In this document: positions 1 through 8,710 of the stretch, piece by piece | Position numbering within the stretch: position 1 is the first letter of the stretch | Layout: the number at the start of each line of letters is the position of its first letter | Assembly (NCBI GenBank): GCA_030834045.1 | Contig: JAURFZ010000005.1 | Span: forward strand, 1-26,323 | Source of the DNA: Burkholderiales bacterium | GTDB taxonomy: Bacteria; Pseudomonadota; Gammaproteobacteria; Burkholderiales; Burkholderiaceae_A | Length of the DNA stretch: 26,323 nt | Direction: 5' to 3' | The notes under the pieces: model-generated | What the model was told of the DNA's origin: nothing | The model's database searches: none | What the model saw: the letters and a program-made list of their open reading frames with translations, nothing else | Made by a program: the position numbers and the translations under genes

Positions 1-863
1 TTGAGCCGGGCCAGTCGGGCCGATGAGGTATCCAGGGCATAGATTCGCCCGGAATTGCGCATAAGCGCCCCGAGTGCAAGTGTTTTGCCCCCCGCGCCGG
101 CGCAAAAATCAACAACGGTCTGACCACGCTGAGGCGCACATAGTCGTGCGAGTAACTGACTGCCTGCATCTTGAACCTCGAAGTGCCCCTGCTTAAAGGC
201 CCCTAGAGCCTGTACTGAAGGTCGCCCCTTACAACGTAAGCCCTCGGGTAGCCAGTCAATTGGTTGGGCTGCAATGCCAGCAAGGCTGAGCTCATCGCGC
301 AAATGCGCAACGCCCTGGCCCTGCGCGAGGTTAAGCCGAAGATCAAGCGGCGCCTCTTGGTCAAGGAAGGCCGCCAGCTGACCGGCCTCCTCCTCACCAA
401 GCTGCGCCACCCAGTCATTCCAGATCCAATCGGGTATGCAGAAACGACGCTGGGCACTGCTAAGGGTTTTCAGTGCTTCAGATCGACTCTGCGCCCACTG
501 CAACTCGTGGGCCGTGAGACTCAGAAGTTGAGCCTTGTCAACCAGCGAGCAGGCAAGCACCGCCATACCCCGAAGCTCGGAGGGCGAGAGATCTGAGCGG
601 GGCTGGGACTCAATGGGCCGATCTGTTGCCGAGGCCTCCAGCCATGTCCAGCGTCTCATTGCGAAATAAAAACACTCCGCTAGAACACGCCGTTCACGCG
701 GGCCTAGGCCTCGATTTTTCTCAAAAAGACTGGAAAGAATTTTGTCGGCAGGAAGTGAAAAGCCAGAGGCCTCTCGTAAGGCGGCGACCAGAACAGTAAG
801 CAGCGAACCCGGCTTTACCGGATTGAGCGCGGGCTTGCGACGAGTTGAGGATGAAAAAGGCAT
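1..863 (-). CDS. rsmB: RsmB-family 16S rRNA (cytosine-C5) methyltransferase, 3' part cut by left edge
   Basis: A minus-strand frame stays open from 863 to the window edge, giving about 287 N-terminal residues. Near residues 228-270 it reads FEVQDAGSQLLA, then VVDFCAGAGGKTLALGALM, then RIYALDTSSARLARL. These are the substrate-side and SAM-binding motifs of the RsmB/NOL1/NOP2 family, which methylates cytosine in 16S rRNA. Upstream it carries LSSAQRRFCIPDWIWNDW and a mostly helical N-terminal domain. The two catalytic cysteines of the family lie further on, beyond position 1, so activity cannot be judged. The start is ATG at 863, the first standard start after an in-frame stop at 891-893; this makes it overlap the end of purN by 49 nt. 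The family call is firm; the exact start is not, because no clear Shine-Dalgarno sequence is visible. Confidence 0.88.
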   Translation of the reverse strand, partial: MPFSSSTRRKPALNPVKPGSLLTVLVAALREASGFSLPADKILSSLFEKNRGLGPRERRVLAECFYFAMRRWTWLEASATDRPIESQPRSDLSPSELRGMAVLACSLVDKAQLLSLTAHELQWAQSRSEALKTLSSAQRRFCIPDWIWNDWVAQLGEEEAGQLAAFLDQEAPLDLRLNLAQGQGVAHLRDELSLAGIAAQPIDWLPEGLRCKGRPSVQALGAFKQGHFEVQDAGSQLLARLCAPQRGQTVVDFCAGAGGKTLALGALMRNSGRIYALDTSSARLARL

Positions 864-1555
864 GGGGAGAATTGAAGTCCTTGAGGTAGGTCAGACTGAG
901 GCCTGCGAAGGCTCCAACGCCCGTCTTTGAGCTGAAGATCGTCTCGCAAAAGGGCCCAGGTCACCATGGGCAGAAGTTTGTGCTCCATTTCAAGGACCCG
1001 AGCGCCGAGACGCTCATCGTCGTCTTGGTGGGAAACGCCAACAACAGACTGAGCGAGTATAGGCCCATGATCGATCTGCGGCGTCACACTGTGCACAGTT
1101 GCCCCATGCACAGCCACACCATCTTGAAGGGCCCGGGCATGGGTTTTCAGCCCGGGATAGGCGGGCAATAAAGAGGGATGAATATTGATGATGGGGCCCT
1201 GAAAGTTGTCAAAAAAGACATCGGTCAGAATACGCATAAACCCAGCCAGAACCACTAGATGCGGCTCGAACTGCTGAAGTAGGCCCGCAAGTTGGCGATC
1301 AAACCCCTCACGCGAGGCAAAGTCGGTGTGCAAAAGAAGTGCGGTTTCAAGGCCTTGGTCCTTGGCCCAACGAAGGCCTTGGGACTCTTTTTGATTCGCA
1401 ACAACAAGCCAGTCAAGCGCGAGACCATAGGCTTGGGCAGACTGATAGAGCGCCTGAAGGTTTGAGCCTCGGCCAGAAATAAGAACGGCCAGTCGCCGCG
1501 GTTGTCCCTGAGGCCACGAACGGGGCTGTGTCTGATCGTTTATTTGGTTGGGCAT
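815..1555 (-). CDS. purN: Phosphoribosylglycinamide formyltransferase (PurN)
   Basis: PurN transfers a formyl group from 10-formyl-tetrahydrofolate to GAR, the third step of purine synthesis. The protein shows the phosphate-binding loop AVLISGRGSNLQAL, the active-site stretch PIINIHPSLLPAYPGLKTHARAL containing the catalytic Asn and His, and IDHGPIL with the catalytic Asp. These are all the key residues of the family. At about 246 residues it is longer than E. coli PurN (212). The extra length is an N-terminal lead of about 20 residues and a C-terminal tail of about 25. Start: ATG at 1555 is used here; an in-frame GTG at 1567 is possible, and neither has a clear ribosome-binding site. The 3' end overlaps rsmB, so the two are probably co-transcribed. 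It diverges from ribF with about 60 bp between them. Confidence 0.93.
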   Translation of the reverse strand: MPNQINDQTQPRSWPQGQPRRLAVLISGRGSNLQALYQSAQAYGLALDWLVVANQKESQGLRWAKDQGLETALLLHTDFASREGFDRQLAGLLQQFEPHLVVLAGFMRILTDVFFDNFQGPIINIHPSLLPAYPGLKTHARALQDGVAVHGATVHSVTPQIDHGPILAQSVVGVSHQDDDERLGARVLEMEHKLLPMVTWALLRDDLQLKDGRWSLRRPQSDLPQGLQFSPCLFHPQLVASPRSIR

Positions 1556-1617
1556 GAATGAAAACACTTTAGAGCGCCCATTTTAAGGCTTGAATTTATA
1601 CTATGAGGTTTTGACGA

Positions 1618-2613
1618 GTGGCTATGTTCAACCTACGCAGTCTTTCGCTTGCCACGGACTTCATCGAAGGGCACCTCAGATATAAGCGCAAGCAAGTCTC
1701 GGGTCCGGCGAGGGTCGTGGCAATTGGCAATTTTGACGGCCTGCATTTAGGTCACCTTGCCTTGCTTGAAGAACTTCGAATGCTGCAGCAAACCCTTGCA
1801 GCCACGGGCCAAGGCTGTCTGCAGACCGTTTTAAGCTTTGAGCCGCATCCGCGGGTTTTTTTTCAGCCTAATCAGCCTCCCCTAAAAATTCTTCCATTTG
1901 GTACCAAGGTACTCTGCCTAAAAGAGCTTGGCCTCGACGAGTTGGCCATTCTTAAGTTCAATAGAAGCCTTGCCTCCATGACCCCGGAGGAGTTCGTTCA
2001 TCAGGTGCTGGTTGACGAACTAAATGCCAAGGCCATTGTGGTCGGTGAGGACTTTCGCTTTGGCTCGAAACGCTCGGGCTCGGTTGAAACCCTGCGGCAC
2101 ATGGGCGAGCGCCTTGGTTTTCAAGTCAAAGCCGTGGCCTCTGTTATGCATCAGCAAGAGAGGGTCTCTAGCAGCCTACTGCGAGACGTCCTTCAGGTGG
2201 CCAACCTGCCTGCTTATAAAGACCTAACGGGACGGGACTACGAACTCTCAGGCCGCGTAAGTTATGGCAGACAGCTTGGCAGAACGCTTGGCTTCCCAAC
2301 GCTTAACCTTGCAATGCCCGAACGTCTTGCCATAGCAGGCATTTTTGCAGTAGAGGTCTTCGGCCTTCAGCCCTCAGGCCCTGTTAGGGGCGTTGCCAGT
2401 CTGGGACGCCGACCCACAGTTGAGCAACAGGGAAGAAACCTTTTAGAGGTCCATCTTTTTGACTGGAACCAGACTGTCTACGGTCAGCGTGTCTGTGTAA
2501 GGCTTAAGTCTTTTATTCGCTCTGAGCAAAAATTCGATGATCTAGAGACAATGCGTCTTCAGATGCTTCAAGACATGGCCAAAGCCCGCGATTTTCTTCA
2601 AAAAACAAACTAG
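1618..2613 (+). CDS. ribF: Bifunctional riboflavin kinase / FAD synthetase (RibF)
   Basis: RibF phosphorylates riboflavin to FMN and adenylates FMN to FAD. The N-terminal nucleotidyltransferase domain shows VVAIGNFDGLHLGHLALLEEL (the HxGH-type motif), SFEPHPRVFF, FRFGSKRSG and SSLLRDVL. The C-terminal kinase domain shows ELSGRVSYGRQLGRTLGFPTLNL, GVASLGRRPTV and LEVHLFDWNQTVYGQRVCVRL. Length is 331 residues, usual for the family. Start: GTG at 1618 has AGG at 1606-1608 about 9 nt upstream; ATG at 1624 is the alternative. A -10-like TATACT sits at 1597-1602 but has no good -35. It is the first gene of a plus-strand run with ileS (9 nt gap), lspA and coaBC, the classic ribF-ileS-lspA order of proteobacteria. 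Confidence 0.95.
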   Translation: MAMFNLRSLSLATDFIEGHLRYKRKQVSGPARVVAIGNFDGLHLGHLALLEELRMLQQTLAATGQGCLQTVLSFEPHPRVFFQPNQPPLKILPFGTKVLCLKELGLDELAILKFNRSLASMTPEEFVHQVLVDELNAKAIVVGEDFRFGSKRSGSVETLRHMGERLGFQVKAVASVMHQQERVSSSLLRDVLQVANLPAYKDLTGRDYELSGRVSYGRQLGRTLGFPTLNLAMPERLAIAGIFAVEVFGLQPSGPVRGVASLGRRPTVEQQGRNLLEVHLFDWNQTVYGQRVCVRLKSFIRSEQKFDDLETMRLQMLQDMAKARDFLQKTN

Positions 2614-2622
2614 CCAGAACCA

Positions 2623-5511
2623 ATGACCGACTACCGAGCAACCCTGCAACTCCCCGACACCCCCTTTCCTATGCGAGGCGACCTGGCAAAGCGAGAGCCA
2701 GGCTGGGTCGAGGATTGGCAGACAAAGGGCTTTTACCAAAGGCTTCGCAAGTCGGCGCTTGGGCGCCCTGTCTTTACCCTTCATGACGGTCCGCCCTATG
2801 CCAATGGTGATATCCATATTGGCCACGCGGTCAATAAGATTCTTAAAGACATGATTGTGAAATCAAAAGGGCTTGCGGGTTTTGACGCGCGCTATGTGCC
2901 TGGCTGGGACTGCCATGGAATGCCCATTGAGATCCAGATTGAAAAGCTGCACGGCAAGGCGCTCTCAACCCAGGAGGTCCAGTCAAAGTCGCGGGCCTAT
3001 GCACAAGAGCAAATTGAACGTCAGAAAAAGGACTTCATTCGACTTGGCGTTCTTGGCCAGTGGGATCAGCCCTATAAGACCATGGATTTTAAAAACGAGG
3101 CCGATGAAATTAGAACGCTTCAAGCCATCGTCGAGAAGGGCTTTGTCTACCGAGGGTTAAAACCTGTGAACTGGTGCTTTGACTGCGGTTCTGCGCTGGC
3201 AGAGGCGGAGGTTGAGTATGCCGACAAGACCGACCCTGCCGTCTACGTGAGTCTGACTGCAACGCCTGCAACGGTTGATGCCTTGGCAAGCAAGTTAAAG
3301 GTCGAGTTTCAAGGGCAGGCCGTGGCCGCAGTGATCTGGACGACCACCCCCTGGACCCTGCCCGCCAACCAGGCGCTCAATGTTCATCCCGAGGGCTCAA
3401 TGGCCCTTCTAAAGCTTGACAAGCCGATCAACGAGCAGCACCCCGTCCTGCTCTTGCTTCTTGCCGAAGAGCGTGTAGAGGCCTGCCTTTCGCAATGGAA
3501 TGCCTCCGGTCAGATCATCGCAAGCTGCAAAGGCCAAGACCTTGCCGGACTTCGATTTCAACACCCTCTCTGGCTGGCCCACCCAGGCTATCAGCGCGAG
3601 TCGGTTGTTATTCCAGCCGCATATGTGGGTCTTGATTCAGGCACCGGGATCGTTCACTGCGCTCCTGCCTACGGTGTTGAAGACTTCTTAAGCTGGCGGG
3701 CGGCCGGGCATGCCGACGACACCGTGATTAACCCCGTTATGGGCAATGGTCACTACGCCGAGAGCCTCCCCTTATTTTCTGGCATGTTGATCTGGAAGGC
3801 CAACGCCGAGATTGTTAAAGCGCTTACAAACAGCCAAAGCCTTGTTACCTCAAGCAATGACAAGCACAGCTACATGCATTGCTGGCGGCACAAGACACCC
3901 ATTATTTACAGGGCAACTAGTCAGTGGTTTGCCAGTATGGACAAGCCCTTGGGCCATGCTGGAAAGAGCCTTCGGCAGCTTGCCATGGCCGGCGTGGAAC
4001 AGACCGAGTTCTTCCCAGCCTGGGGGAAGGCAAGGCTGTCAGCCATGATCGCCAATCGCCCCGACTGGACACTCTCACGTCAAAGGCAATGGGGGGTACC
4101 CATGGCCTTCCTCGTGCACAAAGAATCGGGCGAGCTTCACCCTCGTACATCGGAGCTCCTTGAGATCGTTGCTCTGCAAGTGGAAAAAAATGGAATTGAG
4201 GCCTGGCAGCAACTGACTGTGGAAGACCTTCTTCGGCATCTACCCGCCACGAAGGCAGACCCCAGCCCAGCCCAGCATGCCAGGGACTACGAGAAAAACC
4301 GAGACACCTTGGATGTCTGGTTCGACTCCGGCACCACGCATGCCACTGTCCTTCGCGGCTCTCATAAAGAGCAGTCGAGCTTTCCAGCCGACCTCTATCT
4401 TGAGGGAAGCGATCAGCACAGGGGCTGGTTTCACTCCTCCCTGCTAACGGGCTGCATGCTCGATGGACACCCGCCCTATAAGGCCTTGCTTACACACGGC
4501 TTCGTCGTCGATGGCCAGGGTCGAAAGATGTCCAAGTCGATGGGCAATGTGATTGCACCCCAGAAGGTCTCTGAAACACTTGGTGCCGACATTCTCAGGC
4601 TCTGGGTTGCCACAACCGACTATTCCGGCGAACTCTCCATCTCAGACGAGATTCTCAAGCGTGTTGTGGAGTCCTACCGGCGTATACGCAACACCCTCAC
4701 CTTTCTGCTTGGCAACCTTAAGGACTTCAACCCTCAGGCAGACCGCCTTAAGCCCGAGGCGTTGCTTGAAATCGATCAATACGCCCTCGTCTTATGCGCT
4801 GAGATGCAGACCGATGTCATGCGCGATTACGAGGCCTACAGCTTCCACCCCGTGATGGCCCGCCTCACTCAGTTCTGCTCAGAAGACCTTGGGGCCTTCT
4901 ACCTTGATATTCTGAAGGACCGTCTCTACACCTGCCCGGCTGGTAGCCTCGCCAGGCGCTCGGCACAGACAAGCCTTTGGTACTTAAGTGACGCACTTAT
5001 TCGGCTTATGGCGCCAGTCCTTTCATTTACTGCCCAAGAGGCATGGCAGGCATTGCACAGCCAAGACGCCGACGCCATGATCTTTGCCGAACAGGCGGCA
5101 CGTCTACCCAGACCCTCACAGGCTGAGAGTCTCAGCAAGAAGTGGACCTTGATTCGCCAGGTTCGTGCAGAGGTTATGAAGGCCATTGAAAAATCACGTG
5201 AGGCGGGTCAGGTCGGCTCCTCGTTGCAGGCAAGTGTCAGGATAAAGGTGCCAAGTGAGGCCGCAGAGGTTTTATTAAGTCTTGACGATGACCTGCGGTT
5301 TGTCATGATCACCTCTGAGGCTCATGTCGATACATCGGGTCCCCAGGAAGGCGATAAGCTTGAAGTGGAGGTGACCCCAATGACCGCCGCAAAGTGCGCC
5401 CGCTGCTGGCATTTCAGTGCCGATGTAGGAACCTCGCAAGACCATCCCCTTTTATGCGGGCGGTGTCAGTCGAATCTTTTTGGGAAAGGAGAACACCGAT
5501 TCGCAGCCTAA
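2623..5511 (+). CDS. ileS: Isoleucyl-tRNA synthetase (IleS)
   Basis: IleS charges tRNA-Ile and edits misactivated valine. It is a class I enzyme of 962 residues (E. coli 938). The HIGH signature is at residues 65-68 within PPYANGDIHIGHAVNKIL, and KMSKS is at 635-639 followed by MGNVIAPQ. The editing (CP1) region includes IWTTTPWTLPANQALNVHPE, and the tRNA anticodon-binding helices follow KMSKS. The C-terminus has the Zn-binding knuckle CARCWHF then LCGRC, typical of bacterial-type IleS of this subclass. The ATG start lies 9 nt after the ribF stop, implying coupling. The 3' end overlaps the beginning of lspA, and a Shine-Dalgarno sequence for lspA sits inside the last ileS codons. Confidence 0.97.
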   Translation: MTDYRATLQLPDTPFPMRGDLAKREPGWVEDWQTKGFYQRLRKSALGRPVFTLHDGPPYANGDIHIGHAVNKILKDMIVKSKGLAGFDARYVPGWDCHGMPIEIQIEKLHGKALSTQEVQSKSRAYAQEQIERQKKDFIRLGVLGQWDQPYKTMDFKNEADEIRTLQAIVEKGFVYRGLKPVNWCFDCGSALAEAEVEYADKTDPAVYVSLTATPATVDALASKLKVEFQGQAVAAVIWTTTPWTLPANQALNVHPEGSMALLKLDKPINEQHPVLLLLLAEERVEACLSQWNASGQIIASCKGQDLAGLRFQHPLWLAHPGYQRESVVIPAAYVGLDSGTGIVHCAPAYGVEDFLSWRAAGHADDTVINPVMGNGHYAESLPLFSGMLIWKANAEIVKALTNSQSLVTSSNDKHSYMHCWRHKTPIIYRATSQWFASMDKPLGHAGKSLRQLAMAGVEQTEFFPAWGKARLSAMIANRPDWTLSRQRQWGVPMAFLVHKESGELHPRTSELLEIVALQVEKNGIEAWQQLTVEDLLRHLPATKADPSPAQHARDYEKNRDTLDVWFDSGTTHATVLRGSHKEQSSFPADLYLEGSDQHRGWFHSSLLTGCMLDGHPPYKALLTHGFVVDGQGRKMSKSMGNVIAPQKVSETLGADILRLWVATTDYSGELSISDEILKRVVESYRRIRNTLTFLLGNLKDFNPQADRLKPEALLEIDQYALVLCAEMQTDVMRDYEAYSFHPVMARLTQFCSEDLGAFYLDILKDRLYTCPAGSLARRSAQTSLWYLSDALIRLMAPVLSFTAQEAWQALHSQDADAMIFAEQAARLPRPSQAESLSKKWTLIRQVRAEVMKAIEKSREAGQVGSSLQASVRIKVPSEAAEVLLSLDDDLRFVMITSEAHVDTSGPQEGDKLEVEVTPMTAAKCARCWHFSADVGTSQDHPLLCGRCQSNLFGKGEHRFAA

Positions 5512-6008
5512 GGCCTTGGTTTTTTCTGGTTTTAAGTCTGCTGGTCGTTGATCAGCTAACAAAGATCGCAACCATTGATCTGCTTAGCCTGGGCAGTGGC
5601 ATCGAGATCACCCCGTTCTTTAATTTCGTACACGTAAGGAACCCCGGCGCTGCCTTTAGTTTTCTTGCCGATGCCTCGGGCTGGCAGCGATGGTTCTTCT
5701 CGGGGCTTGCCCTTGTTGTCTCAGCCTGGCTCGGCTTCATGATCTGGCAGTCGCCCGACGACAAGCTCTTCTGTGTCGCAGCAAGCCTAATGATGTCCGG
5801 CGCCCTTGGTAATTTAATTGACCGGGTCGTGCACGGCGAGGTCATTGACTTCCTCGACTTCCATTGGGCAGGCTGGCACTGGCCTGCCTTTAATGTTGCC
5901 GACTCGGCTATTACTGTAGGCGCCGTTCTTTTTGTGTGGGTTGAAATTCTTCGCTACCGAAAAGCCAAAGCCAACTCTTTAGACCATGAGCATCCCCCTC
6001 AACCCTAA
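5454..6008 (+). CDS. lspA: Prolipoprotein signal peptidase II (LspA)
   Basis: LspA is an inner-membrane aspartyl protease that removes signal peptides from diacylglyceryl-modified prolipoproteins. The sequence gives four hydrophobic segments, the NPGAAFSFLADASGWQRWFF loop, and both catalytic Asp motifs: GALGNLIDRVVHGEVIDFLDF and AFNVADSAITVGA. Coordinates use the outermost plausible standard start, ATG 5454, giving 184 residues. GTG at 5463 is also in frame. Neither has a ribosome-binding site, whereas AAGGAG at 5486-5491 sits 7 nt before an in-frame ATT at 5499. Initiation there would give 169 residues, close to the 164 of E. coli LspA. Whichever start is used, the gene overlaps the ileS end, and its own end overlaps coaBC by 23 nt. 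Confidence 0.95.
   Translation: MRAVSVESFWERRTPIRSLRPWFFLVLSLLVVDQLTKIATIDLLSLGSGIEITPFFNFVHVRNPGAAFSFLADASGWQRWFFSGLALVVSAWLGFMIWQSPDDKLFCVAASLMMSGALGNLIDRVVHGEVIDFLDFHWAGWHWPAFNVADSAITVGAVLFVWVEILRYRKAKANSLDHEHPPQP
5486..5491 (+). promoter_or_regulatory. Shine-Dalgarno pointing to an ATT start for lspA
   Basis: AAGGAG lies within the last codons of ileS, 7 nt before the in-frame codon ATT (5499-5501) of lspA. No ATG, GTG or TTG in the lspA frame falls at a workable distance downstream of it. The nearest standard starts in frame (5454, 5463) lie upstream of this site and lack ribosome-binding sequences. This supports, but does not prove, non-standard initiation. Confidence 0.5.
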
Positions 6009-7284
6009 GCCCAACGGCCACATCGTTCTCGGCGTCACGGGCGGTATTGCTGCTTACAAAGCCTGCGAGCTGGTTCGACTCTTATGCAAACAAGCATTCA
6101 GCGTGCAGGTGGTCATGACGGAGTCTGCTCAGCGGTTTGTGGGCAAGGCCAGCTTTCAGGCCCTCTCAGGCCGCCCTGTCTTTACCGATGCCTGGGACCC
6201 CTCCATTGACAACCAAATGCCACACATTGAGCTCTCGCGTGAGGCCTCGTTCATTCTTATAGCACCTGCCACCGCCGACTTTCTTTCCAGGCTCGTGCAG
6301 GGTCGGTCTGACGATCTTCTAACAAGCCTCTGCCTTGCAAGAGAAATCCCCCTGGCTGTGGCACCCGCAATGAATCGTCAGATGTGGCAGAACCCCGCCA
6401 CCCAGGCAAACATCGAACTCTTGCGATCGCGTGAGGTTGGAGTCTGGGGCCCCGGCCAAGGGGACCAGGCCTGCGGAGAGATAGGCGATGGTCGAATGCT
6501 TGAGCCCGACGAACTCGTTCTTAGGCTTAATCAGTTCCTTCAGGCCAATTGCGAGACTGAAGCAACAAAAAAAAGAATTCCCCTTCGAGGACTGCTTGCC
6601 AACCGGAAGGTGGTTATAACCGCTGGGCCAACCTTCGAGCCCATCGATCCCGTGCGTGGCATAACGAACCGGTCATCGGGGCAGATGGGGTTTGCGCTTG
6701 CCCATGCAGCAACCCAGGCCGGGGCCCAGGTCACACTTATTGCTGGCCCTGTAAGCCTTCCTACGCCCCAGGCGTGTCAGCGCATTGATGTCACCACTGG
6801 CCTGGAGATGCAGGCCGCGGTGGAGTCGGCATTAGAAGACTCAAGCCCAGACTCTATTTTTATTGGTGTTGCCGCGGTGGCCGACTGGCGTCCAGACACC
6901 CTGAGCAGCCAAAAACTCAAGAAAGAATTCAATGCCGACCTCTCGAAAATTGTCTGGGTAGAGAATCCCGACATCCTGGCTCGCGTTGCGGCAAGGCCCG
7001 CTGAGAAACGTCCCTTTACGGTGGGCTTTGCCGCGGAAACAGGCTCACAACAGGAACTCGAAGACCTTCTTCCAGGCAAAGCGGCCCGCAAAGGCGTTGA
7101 TCTTTTAGTGGGTAATCTTGTGCACGAGAGTCTGGGGGGTAAAGAAGCGAGCCTGACAGTGCTCGACGCAACGAACGCCGGTCAGAACAACCCGCTTCTT
7201 TTAAGGCTTCAAAGTCAATCCAAGCAATGGCAGGCCGAGGAGCTTATTCAACTTATTGCCAATCGGCTCATCGCGCAGGCTTAA
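5986..7284 (+). CDS. coaBC: Bifunctional phosphopantothenoylcysteine decarboxylase / phosphopantothenate-cysteine ligase (CoaBC)
   Basis: CoaBC couples cysteine to 4'-phosphopantothenate (CoaB) and decarboxylates the product to 4'-phosphopantetheine (CoaC) in CoA synthesis. The CoaC half shows GVTGGIAAYKA (about 16-26), the active-site His at about 80 in MPHIELSREA, the FMN/substrate motif APAMNRQMW (about 126-134), and the catalytic Cys at about 163 in QACGEIGDGRM. The CoaB half begins near residue 205 with VVITAGPTFEPIDPVRGITNRSSGQMG, and continues with GVAAVADWRP, KLKK and NPDILA. Length is 432 residues, normal for the fused form. It overlaps lspA by 23 nt and ends 29 nt from the convergent dut gene. 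Confidence 0.96.
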   Translation: MSIPLNPKPNGHIVLGVTGGIAAYKACELVRLLCKQAFSVQVVMTESAQRFVGKASFQALSGRPVFTDAWDPSIDNQMPHIELSREASFILIAPATADFLSRLVQGRSDDLLTSLCLAREIPLAVAPAMNRQMWQNPATQANIELLRSREVGVWGPGQGDQACGEIGDGRMLEPDELVLRLNQFLQANCETEATKKRIPLRGLLANRKVVITAGPTFEPIDPVRGITNRSSGQMGFALAHAATQAGAQVTLIAGPVSLPTPQACQRIDVTTGLEMQAAVESALEDSSPDSIFIGVAAVADWRPDTLSSQKLKKEFNADLSKIVWVENPDILARVAARPAEKRPFTVGFAAETGSQQELEDLLPGKAARKGVDLLVGNLVHESLGGKEASLTVLDATNAGQNNPLLLRLQSQSKQWQAEELIQLIANRLIAQA

Positions 7285-7313
7285 GGCCCGCGCCGTGCAG
7301 GCAAGCAGAGGCA

Positions 7314-7760
7314 CTAGCGGCCTGTACTGCCAAAGCCACCCTCGGCCCGTTGCGTTGCCTCAAACTCATCCACCAGATCGAAACGCACCTGAGCCACGGG
7401 CACGATGACGAGTTGAGCCAGCCTCTCCATTGGGTTGATGGTGAAAAGATCCTTTCCCCGATTCCAGGCAGAGACCATTAAGGGGCCCTGATAGTCCGAA
7501 TCGATGAGCCCCACCAAATTACCCAGAACAATGCCGTGCTTATGCCCAAGACCGCTGCGAGGAAGAATAAGCCCCGCATAACCCGAGTCCTCGATGTAAA
7601 GCGAAAGCCCGGTTGAGATAAGCTCGGTCTGACCAGGCTTAAGCGGCAGTGGTTCATCAAGCACAGCTCGAAGATCGAAGCCCGCCGAACCCGTCGTAGC
7701 ATAGGCGGGCAAGCTTTCTCGAATGCGCTCATCAAGCACCCTAAGTTTTACCGAGTTCAT
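7314..7760 (-). CDS. dut: dUTP pyrophosphatase (Dut)
   Basis: Dut hydrolyses dUTP to dUMP, which keeps uracil out of DNA and feeds dTMP synthesis. It acts as a trimer. All five trimeric dUTPase motifs are present in 148 residues: AGFDLRA; PRSGLGHKHGIVLGN; GLIDSDYQG; ERLAQLV; and the C-terminal arm RAEGGFGSTGR, which ends right after the glycine-rich motif as in E. coli. The ATG overlaps the tal stop by 4 nt (ATGA), so translation is probably coupled to tal. In many betaproteobacteria dut lies next to coaBC in the same orientation; here the two are convergent. Confidence 0.96.
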   Translation of the reverse strand: MNSVKLRVLDERIRESLPAYATTGSAGFDLRAVLDEPLPLKPGQTELISTGLSLYIEDSGYAGLILPRSGLGHKHGIVLGNLVGLIDSDYQGPLMVSAWNRGKDLFTINPMERLAQLVIVPVAQVRFDLVDEFEATQRAEGGFGSTGR

Positions 7761-8710
7761 GCCATCTCTCCCAATAAAGCCCGTAGTTTGTCTCCGTCTC
7801 TTTTAAAGAGACGAATCCCTTCACTCAATTTATCGGTGGCCATCGCATCCTCATTGACTTGCAGGCGAAAGTTCGACTCGCTAAGCAAAGGCTGTTCAGT
7901 TAAGGCATCGGTCTGCAGGCTCGATAAATCCCTCGGAACAAGCACGGGCTCGAGCGGCTTGCCAAGCTGCTGGTTCATCAGCCCTTCAAGCAGCTCGGGG
8001 CTTACCGTAAGCAGATCACAGCCCGCAAGCGCCAAGACCTGTTCAATGGAACGAAAACTTGCACCCATCACCTGAGTTTTATAGCCACGTTCAGCATAGC
8101 GCGCATAAATCGCGCGTACCGACTGAACACCCGGGTCCTCATCAACGCTATCCCAGCTGAGCCCCCGCGCCTTATGCCAGTCGGAAATACGACCTACAAA
8201 AGGAGAGATAAGGGTTACGCCTGCATCAGCACAGGCCATCGCCTGTGGCATGGAAAAAACCAGGGTAAGGTTGCACCCAATTCCGCGCCGCTCGAGGGCT
8301 TCTGCAGCTCGAATACCCTCCCAGGTGGCGGCAATTTTTATCAACACACGTGAGGGGCTCATGCCATGGCGAGAATAGAGTTGCAGAATCTCATCGGCCT
8401 GCTCAATAGTGGCGTCCGTGTTGAAGGACAAAGACGCCTCTACCTCTGTTGAGACCCGGCCCGGGATGATTGCAAGAATTTCCAGACCAAACTGAACCAG
8501 GAGCCTAAGCAGTTGCTTCTCAGCGGTCTGGTCGCGTGACTGTTGCAACACATCGCGCACCAATGGCCTGTATTGGCTTGACTCGACCGCTTTTAATATA
8601 AGGCTAGGGTTCGTTGTGGCATCACGTGGCTGAAACCGACGCATAAGTTCAAAACTGCCGGTGTCCGCAACAACGCGTGTGTAACGCTTTAGTTCTTCAA
8701 GGGCATTCAT
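7757..8710 (-). CDS. tal: Transaldolase (TalB type)
   Basis: Transaldolase moves a dihydroxyacetone unit between sugar phosphates in the non-oxidative pentose phosphate pathway. The 317-residue protein matches subfamily 1 (E. coli TalB, 317). It shows the N-terminal LKRYTRVVADTG with the catalytic Asp at residue 16, DATTNPSLILKA, and the Schiff-base Lys at about residue 125 in RVLIKIAATWEGI. GCNLTLVFSMPQA and ISPFVGRISDW follow. The start ATG 8708-8710 fits the family N-terminus closely. Oddly, there is no Shine-Dalgarno sequence: a perfect 13-bp hairpin and a short T-rich stretch occupy the bases just upstream. dut follows with a 4 nt overlap. Confidence 0.96.
   Translation of the reverse strand: MNALEELKRYTRVVADTGSFELMRRFQPRDATTNPSLILKAVESSQYRPLVRDVLQQSRDQTAEKQLLRLLVQFGLEILAIIPGRVSTEVEASLSFNTDATIEQADEILQLYSRHGMSPSRVLIKIAATWEGIRAAEALERRGIGCNLTLVFSMPQAMACADAGVTLISPFVGRISDWHKARGLSWDSVDEDPGVQSVRAIYARYAERGYKTQVMGASFRSIEQVLALAGCDLLTVSPELLEGLMNQQLGKPLEPVLVPRDLSSLQTDALTEQPLLSESNFRLQVNEDAMATDKLSEGIRLFKRDGDKLRALLGEMA

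Noticed and set aside
264..596. Plus-strand ORF of 110 residues at the left end
   Set aside because: Antisense to rsmB, whose minus frame gives clear methyltransferase motifs.
1597..1602. TATACT as a -10 box for ribF
   Set aside because: No acceptable -35 lies 16-18 bp upstream, and the implied transcript start would fall after the best ribosome-binding sequence.
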